Origin: Bacteroidales bacterium
GTDB lineage: Bacteria; Bacteroidota; Bacteroidia; Bacteroidales; FEN-979
Assembly (NCBI GenBank): GCA_030681475.1
Contig: JAUXWT010000057.1
Location: forward strand, 36,729-100,728
DNA: 64,000 nt
Direction of reading: 5' to 3'
A program made the translations under genes and the position numbers. This document shows positions 16,400 to 26,387 of this stretch, piece by piece (position 1 is the first letter of the stretch; each line of letters starts with the position of its first letter). Under the pieces are notes generated by a model. The model had not been told where the DNA came from, made no database searches, and worked only from the letters and a program-made list of their open reading frames with translations.

Positions 16400-17339
16400 T
16401 TCGGATAAGAACTGGCTGGTTTTCTGGTTTAAACCGATAAATAGCAAACATTAAAACCAAAATCGCTAAAGCGCTAAACACGATAAATATGGTGTTGTTG
16501 GTGGCCCCAAAGTCTTCATAGTCACCATTAAGGAGGCCATGTTGTGCCAGGTATGAAAAAATTACGGCTGAACCATTGTTGATAAAATGTCCGAAGACCG
16601 GCAACCACAGGGAACCTGTCCAGTAGAACAAATACCCGAACATCATCCCGAGCATCATCCGTGGGAAAAAGCCGTAAAACTGCATATGCATCGCCGAGAA
16701 GAGAAATGCCGAGATGAAAATGGCAACATGAATGTTACCCAGCCACTCTTTCAGCATACGTTGCAGCACACCCCGGAACATGAATTCTTCACCAACGGCC
16801 GGCAGCAGAGCGATCATTACCATGTTGAATAAAAAACCTCCGAAGGCTGGCATGTTCATGAAAGTTTCAGTTAGTTTTGCTGCCTCTGCTTCCGTTGTTT
16901 TCATCCACTGCTCGACGACATGTAAAAATCCGGGGAGTTGTATTGCTTCATTTACTGTTATCATCCAGTTGATGAATGGCAGGGAGGCAAACATCAATGC
17001 GAAGGTGATGATGTAAGCGAACAACCTTGATGGTTTATTAAGCTTCAGGTAACGGATACTGTTTCTTTCAAAAAAGTAGCCGGCAAGCATTGCAGGAATT
17101 ATAAACAGGCCGAACGACTGTATTACCTGAAAAAATTTCAGTAACCGGATTGTCCTGGCATCAGAGAAATCGGTCAGGGAGGATATCAGGTCATTCAAAC
17201 CGATCCCGAAAAGGGGACCAGCCACCAATAATCCGATTAAAAATGCCCCTGCAAAACAGGTGATTACCAGCAAAATCAAAAACAGGATCCGGGTGAAAGG
17301 CGTCAGGCCCTGCAGCAAGGGTTGTTTATGGAAGTCCAC
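16383..17339 (-). CDS. CPBP-family intramembrane metalloprotease
   Basis: About 318 residues from the GTG at 17339 (VDFHKQPLLQGL); the track start at 17426 would run into the dus gene. Multiple membrane helices surround the CPBP/Abi motifs: GEEFMFRGVLQRM (EExxxR), FLFSAMHMQFYG (FxxxH) and FGHFINNGSA (HxxxN). Members cleave prenylated or other membrane substrates, or act in bacteriocin immunity and envelope maintenance. It is upstream of and overlaps the AsmA-GT51 gene. Substrate unknown. Confidence 0.88.
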   Translation of the reverse strand: MDFHKQPLLQGLTPFTRILFLILLVITCFAGAFLIGLLVAGPLFGIGLNDLISSLTDFSDARTIRLLKFFQVIQSFGLFIIPAMLAGYFFERNSIRYLKLNKPSRLFAYIITFALMFASLPFINWMITVNEAIQLPGFLHVVEQWMKTTEAEAAKLTETFMNMPAFGGFLFNMVMIALLPAVGEEFMFRGVLQRMLKEWLGNIHVAIFISAFLFSAMHMQFYGFFPRMMLGMMFGYLFYWTGSLWLPVFGHFINNGSAVIFSYLAQHGLLNGDYEDFGATNNTIFIVFSALAILVLMFAIYRFKPENQPVLIRNDQEN

Positions 17340-17348
17340 TATTTTGGC

Positions 17349-17356
17349 TAATTTTG
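17349..17356 (+). promoter_or_regulatory. -7 box TAATTTTG for dus
   Basis: Exact TAnnTTTG match 18 bases before the preferred TTG start of dus at 17375 and overlapping the track start at 17354. This argues for the shorter dus protein. Confidence 0.5.
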
Positions 17357-17374
17357 CAGCTAAATTACCACAAT

Positions 17375-18373
17375 TTGCCAAAGATCGGAAATATTGACGT
17401 GGGAGACTTCCCGATAATTCTTGCACCCATGGAGGATGTTACCGATTCGCCATTCCGGGTCATCTGCAAGCAACATGGCGCGGATGTGCTGGTCACCGAG
17501 TTCATCGCGGCCGAAGGATTAATCCGGGATGCAGAGAAAAGCAACAACAAGATGAGGTTTGAGCCGGTTGAGCGGCCACTTGGCATCCAGATCTTCGGTA
17601 ATAATATTGAGTCAATGATGAAGGCCGCTGAGGTAGCAGAGGCTGCTAATCCCGATTTCATTGATCTCAATTTCGGATGCCCTGTGCGAAAAATCGTCAT
17701 GAAAGGTGGTGGCGCCGCGTTGCTTCAGGACATCCCGAAGATGGTGAGCATGACGGAAGCCGTGGTCAAATCAACCAGGTTGCCGGTAACAGTAAAGACA
17801 CGCCTCGGATGGGATGATTCCCATAAAGATATTGTCAACATCGCTGAACGTTTGCAAGATGTGGGCATCGCCGCAATTGCCATCCATGGCCGCACCCGCG
17901 CACAACTATACGGGGGCAAGGCCGACTGGACACTCATTGGTGAGGTAAAAAACAATCCTTACATGAAGATACCTGTTTTCGGCAATGGGGATGTCGATTC
18001 CGGGTCAAAAGCCGAAGAGATGAAAAATAGTTATGGTGTCGATGGCATCCTGATCGGCCGGGCTGCCACTGGAAATCCATGGATTTTCAGGGAGATCAAA
18101 GCCTGGCTTTCAGACCATATTATACCTCCTCCTCCATCAATCGCAGAAAGGGTTACCATCGTCAGGCAACACCTCGAAGCTTCAATCCCTTACAAAGGCG
18201 AACGTGCCACCTTGTTTGAGATACGCAAACTCTACAGCGGATATTTCAAAGGCATCCCGGATTTCAAAGCGTGGAGGATGCAACTTGTAACAGCCCTCAC
18301 CACCGCAGAGGTATTCCGATTACTTTCTGAAATTGAGGTTAGTCTTCGCTATCGTCATCTTTTGCGTTTTTGA
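17375..18373 (+). CDS. dusB: tRNA-dihydrouridine synthase (DusB-type)
   Basis: About 332 residues from a TTG at 17375, giving (M)PKIGNIDVGDFPIILAPMEDVTD, the normal family N-terminus. The FMN TIM-barrel has the catalytic cysteine in NFGCPVRKIV (Cys102) and AIHGRTRAQLYGGKADW and GNGDVDSGSKAEEM, which bind FMN. It reduces uridines in the D-loop of tRNA with NADPH. The last codons overlap the 3' end of the convergent AsmA gene by 35 bp. Confidence 0.93.
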   Translation: MPKIGNIDVGDFPIILAPMEDVTDSPFRVICKQHGADVLVTEFIAAEGLIRDAEKSNNKMRFEPVERPLGIQIFGNNIESMMKAAEVAEAANPDFIDLNFGCPVRKIVMKGGGAALLQDIPKMVSMTEAVVKSTRLPVTVKTRLGWDDSHKDIVNIAERLQDVGIAAIAIHGRTRAQLYGGKADWTLIGEVKNNPYMKIPVFGNGDVDSGSKAEEMKNSYGVDGILIGRAATGNPWIFREIKAWLSDHIIPPPPSIAERVTIVRQHLEASIPYKGERATLFEIRKLYSGYFKGIPDFKAWRMQLVTALTTAEVFRLLSEIEVSLRYRHLLRF

Positions 18374-21212
18374 TCCGTTCCAGCATTTCGGCAGGAAGTT
18401 CATCGGTATAATCTGCTTCCGTTAAATCATCGGTATCCTTTCCCCGGCCATATTTAATCTTCAGATTTTCCATTGTTCCCGTAACCATCAAAGGGATACC
18501 TATGATTCCAAATGGACCCAGGCCGATCCTGATCTTTAACTTCAGTTGATTGTCAAAGGAGGAGGTTCCCGACATTTTAACACGGATTCCCTTCACTTTA
18601 AACTTGAACTGTTCCACGGTGACGATATTATTTTTTATTGTGGATTTGATATCGACCTTCGACAGGTCGGGATTGCTCAATTTCTCCTTTTGCATGCTTT
18701 TGCTGATGTCGTTGAAGAGCCTGAGCCCGGAAACTTTGACTTTACTCACCGAAAAGACCCCTCCACCCTCCAGGGAGGGCAATACCGGGAACATTTCACC
18801 ATTAAGCATCCCCTTTACGCTGTAATCAAGCGAAACGATCCCTTCAGCTTTTCCAGCCGAGGGGGCCATTTCACGGATCATGGCAATTTCATTGTAGGCC
18901 CTTTTAATGTCAAAATCCTCTGCTTTAACCTGGAAATCAAAAAAACCCGCGACCGGCGTCACACTGCCGTATGTGGCATCCATACTCACTTTGCAGCCGA
19001 TCAGTTTCAGCGCGGCATTTTTGAGTACCAGGATTCCTTCTTTCAGGCCGATCTCACCGGTCAGCTCCTTGATTTCAAGTCCCTGAAAAGATGTTTTCTT
19101 CACATCGGCATTGAAATCGATATCAAGGTCGCGGGGGATGATGACCACCCCGGTTTCCGTTGTACTCTCTTTAGAATTAATAGTGCCGGTGGAGGCAAAT
19201 GCCATGAATTCATCGACATTGATGTGGTTTGAATTCAGATGGAAATCCCCAACCAGATTACCTTTCCTGGAAATAAAATAACCGATAGTGTTCCTCATAA
19301 AGCCTTTCAGATTGAAATCGGACACTCCATAGGTTGCCAGAAAGTCTTCAAACCAGATCTTTTCCTGGTCAAACCTGAAGTCACCCGTTTTAATGATAAA
19401 AGGCTTCGGGTAGTCATCGGATGTTAACCTGATATCCTTCAATTTCAGCATTCCTCTGTTTCTGAGACGATTATACCTGCCGGAAGTGGCATCGCTTTGT
19501 GTCCCCTTCAACGACAAGTCTGTTTCGATATAGCCTTTAATGTCCAATCCTTTTTGTGAAAACACCTGATACACCTTGCCAAGATCGATCACTCCCTCAG
19601 ACTGTACATCATACCGAAGATCATCAAAATTTTCCAGTTCCGCATTCAATGTGAATGGTTTTCCCTCAAACAGGAAGGTAAGCGGTTTAACCTTTAAAAC
19701 GAGGTCTTTCATAGCGCCGGTATGGTTTTTCACCTCCATGGCCATTTCCATCTTCTCCAGCGGATGCGGATAATATTTGGTTAGCAGTGATCCGTTTTTC
19801 ATACTGATGCTTGCTGTAGTTACCGGGAACATTTTCTTCTCCGGTGCATAATTTCCATTTATTTTCACATCCATGGTAAGGATCCCGGCAAGCGAAATAC
19901 TCTCCATGGGCACGACTTGCTTTAATTCAGCCAGGTCGCAACTTCCGGTCAGGTTGGCCTCAATGGGAAAATCTATCAGGTTCTTCATCCTGAAAAATCC
20001 TTCAATCTTATTTTTCAGGAAAGTAGCCTGCAGGTTCTCCAGTTGAAGGTTGATATTACGATAGTTGTTATCGGGGCAGGAGGCATTCAGCAGCAAATTA
20101 ATATTGTCGAGTGAATGTGGCAGGTTGACATATTTCAGATAACCGCCGGTCAGTTTTGTCATCAGGTTGAACCTGGGGATACTCACGATAACCGTATCCG
20201 GTTCGTTGCGAATGCCTTTTGTGACCGGTTTTGTAATATAATAACCATCGGCGGTGAGGTTCAGTTCATAAATCCCTTTTACACCCACAGTTTTCACATC
20301 GAAAGCCTTAGCCCATTTTGCCAGGTCAACACTGGCATTGACCTTTGCAAATATCCACATCGTTTCCGATTGCCTGATTTTGAACCTGGCGCTTAGAAAC
20401 TCTTTTTCCATGACCGATAAAAAGTTCAGGTTGACCTGATAACCATTTTTTTCAAAGTCGAATTTTCCGTGAAACTGCAAAGGAATGTCCTTGATCTTCA
20501 AATCGTTCTTTTCAAAATTCACAGACAGGTTCCTGGTATTGACTTTGGTTGACAATTTCGCGGTAACCGGTTTTGCATCAATATATTTCCGATGATCGTA
20601 GATCAGATCAAGGGAGTCGATTTCCACGTTTGATTTAATATTGAAAAAGTCGCCGGTAAGGCTGCTTTTACCTGAGTAGTTGAGTCCGTTGAGGACAATC
20701 CGCACCGGAATCGATTGATCGGCATAAACCACCTTGCAATTGCGAAATATGATGTGTTCAATATTCAGTTCGGCTCCGGCTGAGGCTGTCGTGTCGTTTT
20801 GCGCGGAAATGGTGTCTTTTGGCTGATAAACGTCATAATTGGCTGCTCCCTGGTTATTATACAAGATGTTAATCTTTGCCTTGTCAAAATAGATCCGGGT
20901 GATCAGGATCGTTTTACCAAACAAGCTTTTCACATTCACGCCAAAGGCAATCTCCTTCGCACTGATGAGGGTATCCTGACTGAAAGGAGCAGATGATCGA
21001 AGGGAAAAATCGGTGAGGGTAAGGCTAAGATTCGGAAAATGTTTAAAGAAGGAGAGGTTCATATCGGTGAAATTCAACTCGCTTTTAAGGGTACGGTTGG
21101 CCAGGTTTTTCACCTCCTGTTTGATTCTGTCCTGGAACAGGAAAGGTACGAGGATGAGGATCAATAGAATTGTAATGAGGATGACTCCAGCAATTTTAAG
21201 GGCTTTTTTCAT
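18339..21212 (-). CDS. AsmA-family inner-membrane-anchored periplasmic protein
   Basis: 957 residues: one N-terminal anchor (ALKIAGVILITILLILILVPFLF), then long beta-rich repeats such as KLTGGYLKYVNLPHSLDNIN and FDFQVKAEDFDIKRAYNEIA, and a C-terminal AsmA-like end (KVKVSGLRLFNDISKSMQ). AsmA/TamB/YhdP proteins form hydrophobic grooves that move phospholipids to the outer membrane. The role here is inferred from family. A highly acidic tail (NAKDDDSED) is present. Its terminus overlaps convergent dus. Confidence 0.88.
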   Translation of the reverse strand: MKKALKIAGVILITILLILILVPFLFQDRIKQEVKNLANRTLKSELNFTDMNLSFFKHFPNLSLTLTDFSLRSSAPFSQDTLISAKEIAFGVNVKSLFGKTILITRIYFDKAKINILYNNQGAANYDVYQPKDTISAQNDTTASAGAELNIEHIIFRNCKVVYADQSIPVRIVLNGLNYSGKSSLTGDFFNIKSNVEIDSLDLIYDHRKYIDAKPVTAKLSTKVNTRNLSVNFEKNDLKIKDIPLQFHGKFDFEKNGYQVNLNFLSVMEKEFLSARFKIRQSETMWIFAKVNASVDLAKWAKAFDVKTVGVKGIYELNLTADGYYITKPVTKGIRNEPDTVIVSIPRFNLMTKLTGGYLKYVNLPHSLDNINLLLNASCPDNNYRNINLQLENLQATFLKNKIEGFFRMKNLIDFPIEANLTGSCDLAELKQVVPMESISLAGILTMDVKINGNYAPEKKMFPVTTASISMKNGSLLTKYYPHPLEKMEMAMEVKNHTGAMKDLVLKVKPLTFLFEGKPFTLNAELENFDDLRYDVQSEGVIDLGKVYQVFSQKGLDIKGYIETDLSLKGTQSDATSGRYNRLRNRGMLKLKDIRLTSDDYPKPFIIKTGDFRFDQEKIWFEDFLATYGVSDFNLKGFMRNTIGYFISRKGNLVGDFHLNSNHINVDEFMAFASTGTINSKESTTETGVVIIPRDLDIDFNADVKKTSFQGLEIKELTGEIGLKEGILVLKNAALKLIGCKVSMDATYGSVTPVAGFFDFQVKAEDFDIKRAYNEIAMIREMAPSAGKAEGIVSLDYSVKGMLNGEMFPVLPSLEGGGVFSVSKVKVSGLRLFNDISKSMQKEKLSNPDLSKVDIKSTIKNNIVTVEQFKFKVKGIRVKMSGTSSFDNQLKLKIRIGLGPFGIIGIPLMVTGTMENLKIKYGRGKDTDDLTEADYTDELPAEMLERIKNAKDDDSED

Positions 21213-21235
21213 GGTAAATAAATTCTGAATATATT

Positions 21236-21946
21236 CTAGAATCGTCTTTCAACCAGTTCCTTAAGCTTTTTAAATGCATTTGAACCGGTATTCCAGAAAT
21301 TTTTCTTGAGCATGAGGTCGAGGAAATCGGCGGCCTGATCGATTGTTTTAAAACCATTCAGGGTTTCAATCGTTTCGTTGTATTCGCGCAGGTTGCCATC
21401 GAAAAGTTCATTGATGAACATAAATTTTTCATTGATGCTGATGGCGGCTTTCAGGTTTTCGATTCGTTCGGCCGGTATTTTCGGGCCAAATGTTTTCTCA
21501 CGGGCCTCTTTAAGTTTTATGCTGAATGCCGGTTCTTCAGACGCAAAAAGGTCAATTTCAGGAGAATTTACTGACTTTTTAGAGGCAACCACTTTTTCGA
21601 GATGAACAGGAGCAGGTCCGGTAGGCTTTACCTGTGCCTGAACAGGTTTTTGCGGTTCAATAACGGTATCAACAGGAGTTTCTGGTTCAGAAACGGGGGA
21701 TACAGGCGCGGGACGAGTTGTTTCGGGCACAGAATCACCGGATTTTTTCTTTTTCTCAGGAAAAGCCATTGGGTCATTCAACCGTTGCAGTAGGTGCATA
21801 TTCTCATAAAACTTTCGCACATTCTCCATCAGGATATCAAATTCAATCTGTGGGATTTTTTCACTATGGCGGTAGATGGCCTCATATTGTTCGTTGATCG
21901 CCTCAAGCAGCCAGTTAATCTCATCCTTTATGATCTTGGTGTTCAT
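21236..21946 (-). CDS. conserved Bacteroidota hypothetical protein
   Basis: 236 residues: an N-terminal helical part (NWLLEAINEQYEAIYRH), a Pro/Glu/Val-rich linker, and a C-terminal helical segment SINEKFMFINELFDGNLREYN, TIETLNGFKTIDQAADFLD. The latter words recur in many Bacteroidota proteins of unknown function. There is no signal peptide, so it is cytoplasmic. It is 23 bases upstream of the AsmA gene and likely co-transcribed. Confidence 0.75.
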   Translation of the reverse strand: MNTKIIKDEINWLLEAINEQYEAIYRHSEKIPQIEFDILMENVRKFYENMHLLQRLNDPMAFPEKKKKSGDSVPETTRPAPVSPVSEPETPVDTVIEPQKPVQAQVKPTGPAPVHLEKVVASKKSVNSPEIDLFASEEPAFSIKLKEAREKTFGPKIPAERIENLKAAISINEKFMFINELFDGNLREYNETIETLNGFKTIDQAADFLDLMLKKNFWNTGSNAFKKLKELVERRF

Positions 21947-22014
21947 GATATAATCTGGAAATAGTTACTTTTGTGAAAAATAAACTATAAAAATACAAAA
22001 TATTCACCTCCTGA

Positions 22015-22590
22015 ATGCAGATAGAAAAAAATAATCCAATAAATCGCCTTGGCTGGATCGAGGTGATCTGCGGATCGATGTTTTCGGGTAAAACTGAAGA
22101 ATTGATCCGGAGGCTGAAACGGGCAAAGATCGCCCGACAGAAGGTTGAGATTTTTAAACCGGAGATTGATAAACGATATGATGATATCAATGTAGTTTCT
22201 CATGATGAAAATGCCATCATGTCGACACCGGTGCAATCGGCTTCGCAGATCCTGTTGCTGACCAACGATGTAAATGTCGTAGGCATCGATGAAGCTCAAT
22301 TTTTCGACAATGAATTGCCGTCTGTTTGCAATAAGCTTGCCAACAGCGGAATCCGCGTGATCGTGGCAGGCCTCGACATGGATTATCTTGGAAAGCCATT
22401 TGGCCCGATGCCAAGCCTGATCGCGATTTCCGAAGATGTCACCAAGGTCCATGCTGTATGCATGAGTTGCGGCGACCTGGCACACTATACACACCGGATG
22501 GTAAAAGATGATCATTTGGTGATGCTGGGGGAGATGGATTCTTATCAACCGCTATGCCGGAGGTGTTATGTTGAAAACACAACAATTTGA
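22015..22590 (+). CDS. tdk: thymidine kinase
   Basis: 191 residues of the type II (bacterial) family. Walker A is GSMFSGKT (residues 20-27), followed by the DEAQFF Walker B and the lid [12 protein letters not shown]. Two zinc pairs are present, CMSCG and CRRC. It phosphorylates thymidine to dTMP in the salvage pathway. Spacing and divergence from the hypothetical gene suggest its own promoter. Confidence 0.95.
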   Translation: MQIEKNNPINRLGWIEVICGSMFSGKTEELIRRLKRAKIARQKVEIFKPEIDKRYDDINVVSHDENAIMSTPVQSASQILLLTNDVNVVGIDEAQFFDNELPSVCNKLANSGIRVIVAGLDMDYLGKPFGPMPSLIAISEDVTKVHAVCMSCGDLAHYTHRMVKDDHLVMLGEMDSYQPLCRRCYVENTTI

Positions 22591-22678
22591 AGATTCGTGA
22601 ATTTGAAGATTTGAAAATTTCAGGACTACCTATTTTTTATCAATCCCTCACGACTACAAAGCATCACATATTTTTTTG

Positions 22679-22686
22679 TATTTTTG
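22679..22686 (+). promoter_or_regulatory. -7 box TATTTTTG upstream of the cyclophilin gene
   Basis: Exact TAnnTTTG match 21 bases before the ATG at 22708, preceded by a run of T. It is a good promoter candidate. Confidence 0.55.
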
Positions 22687-22707
22687 CCCCTCTAAAATCT
22701 TAAAACC

Positions 22708-23292
22708 ATGAAAAAATTCATCTTCGCCGTTCTGGCAATAATTTTTATGTTTAATCTAACATCAATGTCTCAAACTAAATCCGACAAGAAAGTGGTAAAA
22801 TTTTTAATTCACACCGATTATGGCGACATGAAGGGCATCCTCTACAATGAAACGCCTCAGCATCGCGACAACTTTGTAAAATTAGTAAAATCAGGATTTT
22901 ATGACGGTACATTATTTCACCGGGTTATCAGCGATTTTATGATTCAGGGGGGCGATCCCGACTCAAAAACTGCCAAGCCAGGTCAACCGCTGGGCATGGG
23001 CGGCCCCGGTTATACAATTCCTGCCGAGATGAACCCACAGATCAAGCATAAAAGGGGAGCCCTTGCGGCAGCCAGAACCGGCGGTCCTTCTAATCCGCAG
23101 AAAGCTTCGTCGGGTTCCCAGTTCTACATTGTACACCCTGAAAAAGGAGCTCATTTTCTTGATAACGAATACTCCATTTTCGGCGAAATTACAGACGGTT
23201 TGGCTGTCATTGATAAAATTGCTGCCGTTGAAAAAGATAAGTCTGACCGTCCGGTGAAGGATGTGAAGATGACGGTTAAGATTGTGGAATGA
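22708..23292 (+). CDS. periplasmic cyclophilin-type peptidyl-prolyl isomerase
   Basis: 194 residues with a signal peptide (MKKFIFAVLAIIFMFNLTSMSQ). The cyclophilin core is clear: FHRVISDFMIQGGDPD, then ARTGGPSNPQKASSGSQFYIV and GEITDGLAVIDKIA. The R and F/Q residues of the active site are conserved. It catalyses proline isomerisation of exported proteins. Confidence 0.93.
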   Translation: MKKFIFAVLAIIFMFNLTSMSQTKSDKKVVKFLIHTDYGDMKGILYNETPQHRDNFVKLVKSGFYDGTLFHRVISDFMIQGGDPDSKTAKPGQPLGMGGPGYTIPAEMNPQIKHKRGALAAARTGGPSNPQKASSGSQFYIVHPEKGAHFLDNEYSIFGEITDGLAVIDKIAAVEKDKSDRPVKDVKMTVKIVE

Positions 23293-23337
23293 TATTCGTG
23301 ACGCGTAATGCGTGACAAGTTGGAAGAGCAAATTAGG

Positions 23338-24363
23338 ATGAAAGAAAGGATTGAACAGTTAGTTTCTGAAATTGATTCACTTAAAGCGGCCAGTTTGGAA
23401 GAAGTTGAGCAGCTTCGCCTGAAGTATCTCAGTAAGAAAGGGATGGTTTCAGTGTTGTTCGATGATTTTAAAAGTGTGCCGGCAGAGATGAAGCGTGATG
23501 TCGGGCAACTGCTTAACGACCTTAAAACCAGGGCTAATCAGCGGATTGACTCTTTAAAATCAAGTTTTGACAGGGGTGAATCTGTTTCGAAGGTGAACCT
23601 TGACCTGACCAGGCCTGCCGGCCACATTCAACCCGGTTCCCGACATCCCTTATCGGTTGTCAGAAACCGGATCATTAAAATTTTCGACAGGATTGGGTTT
23701 ACGGTCGCCGAAGGGCCTGAAATTGAAGATGACCTGCACAATTTTTCGGCGCTTAATTTCACGCCCGATCATCCGGCGAGGGATATGCAGGATACCTTTT
23801 TCATTGCGACCAATCCCGACATTCTGCTCCGTACGCATACTTCTTCGGTTCAGATCCGGACCATGGAAACCACCAACCCGCCCATCCGGATGATTTTTCC
23901 AGGGCGTGTATTCAGAAACGAGGCTATTTCGGCACGTGCTCACTGTATCTTTCACCAGGTTGAAGGGCTTTACATCAACAAGGATGTCTCCTTTGCAGAT
24001 CTGAAGCAGACGCTGATGTATTTTGCCAAGGAGATGTTTGGAGAGGATACTGAGATCAGGTTAAGACCTTCCTATTTTCCGTTCACTGAACCCTCGGGCG
24101 AAATGGATGTGAGTTGCAATATCTGTGGTGGTACCGGTTGCAATATCTGTAAATACACAGGATGGGTTGAAATCCTTGGTTGTGGCATGGTTGACCCCAA
24201 TACACTCGAACATTGCGGCATCGACCCCCAGGTTTACACCGGTTTTGCCTTTGGGATGGGCATCGAAAGGATCACCATGCTAAAGTACCAGGTAAAGGAC
24301 CTCCGGTTATTTTTTGAGAATGACGTGAGGTTTTTGAGGCAATTTACAGGTTATTCCGTCTAA
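23338..24363 (+). CDS. pheS: phenylalanyl-tRNA synthetase alpha subunit
   Basis: About 341 residues from the ATG at 23338 (MKERIEQLVSEIDSL), the usual PheS N-terminal coiled coil; the track start at 23308 lies in a repeat-like GTGACGCGTAATGCGTGAC stretch. Class II motifs are present, including GRVFRNEAISARAHCIFHQVEG and FGMGIERITMLKYQVKDLR. The pair SCNICGGTGCNICKYTG is typical of Bacteroidota PheS. No pheT is adjacent. The 3' end overlaps the convergent ubiB-like gene by 20 bp. Confidence 0.95.
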   Translation: MKERIEQLVSEIDSLKAASLEEVEQLRLKYLSKKGMVSVLFDDFKSVPAEMKRDVGQLLNDLKTRANQRIDSLKSSFDRGESVSKVNLDLTRPAGHIQPGSRHPLSVVRNRIIKIFDRIGFTVAEGPEIEDDLHNFSALNFTPDHPARDMQDTFFIATNPDILLRTHTSSVQIRTMETTNPPIRMIFPGRVFRNEAISARAHCIFHQVEGLYINKDVSFADLKQTLMYFAKEMFGEDTEIRLRPSYFPFTEPSGEMDVSCNICGGTGCNICKYTGWVEILGCGMVDPNTLEHCGIDPQVYTGFAFGMGIERITMLKYQVKDLRLFFENDVRFLRQFTGYSV

Positions 24364-25993
24364 ATAATTTTACCAGTAACCAGAATCCGAACAGTCCTGC
24401 CACGCAGAATACGATGGCCCCAATCCACCGCGTTTGATCCCATTGTGAAATAATTGATGCGCCGATGATCAAAGCCGCCAATACAATTGCGATCGAGACC
24501 CGCGTACTTGCAACGTCAAGGTGTTCAGAAAGGGGTTCAAGGCCTTTGACTTCTATCTGGGTTTTAAACCGGCCTTCTTTGATTTTATATATTATCTCAT
24601 TCAGGTCGGCAGGGAGTTCTTTCAGCAGTTTGTAATATTCTTTCAGCGAGCCGAAAATCTCTTTTGCAAATTGTTTCGGGCTATATTGCTGTGCAATGAG
24701 TTCAACTGCATAGGGTTGCATTTCGTGGGCAAAATCAATCTTTGGGTACAGCACAACTGCTACCCGTTCAATAGCCATCAGAGATTTCACTAAAAGGTAT
24801 ATCCCTGGAGGAATCCGCAGACCAAATTGTATTAGTATTTCCACTGATTCATTCATCACCTTACCAAAATCCATATCTTCGATGCTAAGGTGCTTGTAAT
24901 GAGCCAGCAAGTCGCCGATTTGATATTCCAGCTCTTTGAATTGTGCGAAACTGCGTTTTCCTGATGCGATCATTAACGCTTCAGCCATGACATAAGGGTC
25001 GCGGTCGATATATCCAATTACATATTTACCAAGGAAATGAAGTTGTTCCTTCCTGAGCGTACCCATCATCCCGAAGTCAATAAAGGAGATGATTTCACCA
25101 TCCATTACAAAGATATTCCCGGGATGAGGGTCGGCATGAAAAAAGCCATGGGTAAAAATCTGGTCAAAAACAAGTCGCATCGCCTTGCGGGCAATCTCTT
25201 TGAGGTCATGACCCGATTTCAGTAAATTATCAAGATCGCTGACTTTAGTGCCCTTTATAAACTCTTCTACCAGTATTTTACCTGTAGTATATTGCGGATA
25301 GACTTTGGGCACCTTGATTTCGGGATTGTCTTTAAAACAGATGTGGAAACGGGCGATGTTTGAGGCTTCATGATGAAAATCGAGCTCCTTTTTTATGGTT
25401 TTCCCAAATTCCTTTACCACCCCCTTAAGATTGATCGCCTCCATTTCAGGATTATTCCGTTGCATCCGGTTTGCAAAGATATTCATCAGGTTCAGGTCGA
25501 GTTGGATCTTTTGATCGATACCCGGCCGCTGAATTTTAATGCATACCTCTTCCCCGTTGAGCAACACTGCCCGGTAAGCCTGTGCGATTGACGCGGAGGC
25601 AATCCTTACAGGATCAAATTCGCGGAAAATTTCCCCCACCGGTCTACCCAGTTCCTTTTCAATCTCTTGAAGGGCTATATCATCAGGCATGGGTTTTGCC
25701 TCATCCTGCAATATTCTAAATTGTGCTCTTAGCTCTTCGGGGACAATATCCGGACGGTCGGCAAGGATTTGTCCGAATTTAATAAAGGTTGGCCCCAACT
25801 CTTCCAATGCCATCCGGATGCGTTCCCATTGGTTATAGCGTTCAATGCGTGCCAGTCTTTTTTTCGAAATGAAAAATTTTCCCAGCCCTGAATTTGTGAC
25901 CCATTCGCTGAGGCCATACTTGACAACTATTCCAATGATTTCGCGCGCCCGACCCAACTCATGGACGGCTAATCCGATCCTTCTTAGTTTCAC
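24344..25993 (-). CDS. UbiB/ABC1 (AarF) atypical kinase
   Basis: 549 residues from a GTG. The UbiB signature KFGQILADRPDIVP is followed by the kinase-like core: SIAQAYRAVL, EEVCIKIQRPGI, EEFIKGTK, HADPHPGNIFV and FIDFGMMG. Two C-terminal membrane helices (ASTRVSIAIVLAALIIGASI, IGAIVFCVAGLFGFWLLVKL) anchor it. In other bacteria it supports quinone synthesis; in anaerobic Bacteroidota the target is less certain. A phasin-like gene lies 29 bases upstream, a common pairing. Confidence 0.9.
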   Translation of the reverse strand: MKLRRIGLAVHELGRAREIIGIVVKYGLSEWVTNSGLGKFFISKKRLARIERYNQWERIRMALEELGPTFIKFGQILADRPDIVPEELRAQFRILQDEAKPMPDDIALQEIEKELGRPVGEIFREFDPVRIASASIAQAYRAVLLNGEEVCIKIQRPGIDQKIQLDLNLMNIFANRMQRNNPEMEAINLKGVVKEFGKTIKKELDFHHEASNIARFHICFKDNPEIKVPKVYPQYTTGKILVEEFIKGTKVSDLDNLLKSGHDLKEIARKAMRLVFDQIFTHGFFHADPHPGNIFVMDGEIISFIDFGMMGTLRKEQLHFLGKYVIGYIDRDPYVMAEALMIASGKRSFAQFKELEYQIGDLLAHYKHLSIEDMDFGKVMNESVEILIQFGLRIPPGIYLLVKSLMAIERVAVVLYPKIDFAHEMQPYAVELIAQQYSPKQFAKEIFGSLKEYYKLLKELPADLNEIIYKIKEGRFKTQIEVKGLEPLSEHLDVASTRVSIAIVLAALIIGASIISQWDQTRWIGAIVFCVAGLFGFWLLVKLFRRNNL

Positions 25994-26022
25994 TTCAATG
26001 AAATTAAGTACCTGATTTGCTA

Positions 26023-26376
26023 TTATTTAGCTTTTGTAACCGGTCCTTTGGCCACTTTAGGCCCTGGTTTTGCTTTCACTGTGGCTTTTTTACCCGTTTC
26101 CAGTTTCTTGATCCGGATCTCCAGTTTTTTCAAATCATCCTGCGACGGGATGTTCATCTTTTTCAGGCTTTTTTGAATCAGCCCTTGCAAATCATTTTCC
26201 ACTGTCTTTTTAGCTTCCTCTGATTTCGTTAACAGATACTCATAGAGTTTTGTTGCTTCCTCCTTGGTGAGTTTGTTTTCTTTGGCAAGATCTTTTGCTG
26301 CCTTGGCAAGTTTTTCTGCATTCATGAACGCAATATCCAGGCCTTTGTCAATTGTTTTTTTTAAATCTTCAAACAT
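26023..26376 (-). CDS. phasin-like helical protein
   Basis: 117 residues, almost wholly helical with Lys/Glu/Ala repeats: MFEDLKKTIDKGLDIAFMNAEKL, AKDLAKENKLTKEEATKLYEYLL. The C-terminal tail KATVKAKPGPKVAKGPVTKAK is basic and probably disordered. This matches PhaF/phasin-superfamily proteins that coat granules or bind nucleic acid; no PHA synthase was seen here. Upstream of the UbiB kinase on the same strand. Confidence 0.7.
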   Translation of the reverse strand: MFEDLKKTIDKGLDIAFMNAEKLAKAAKDLAKENKLTKEEATKLYEYLLTKSEEAKKTVENDLQGLIQKSLKKMNIPSQDDLKKLEIRIKKLETGKKATVKAKPGPKVAKGPVTKAK

Positions 26377-26387
26377 AATCGTTCCTC

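Noticed and set aside
17354-17374. Track start of dus at 17354
   Set aside because: It overlaps the -7 box TAATTTTG and gives an N-terminal extension not typical of the family; TTG at 17375 preferred.
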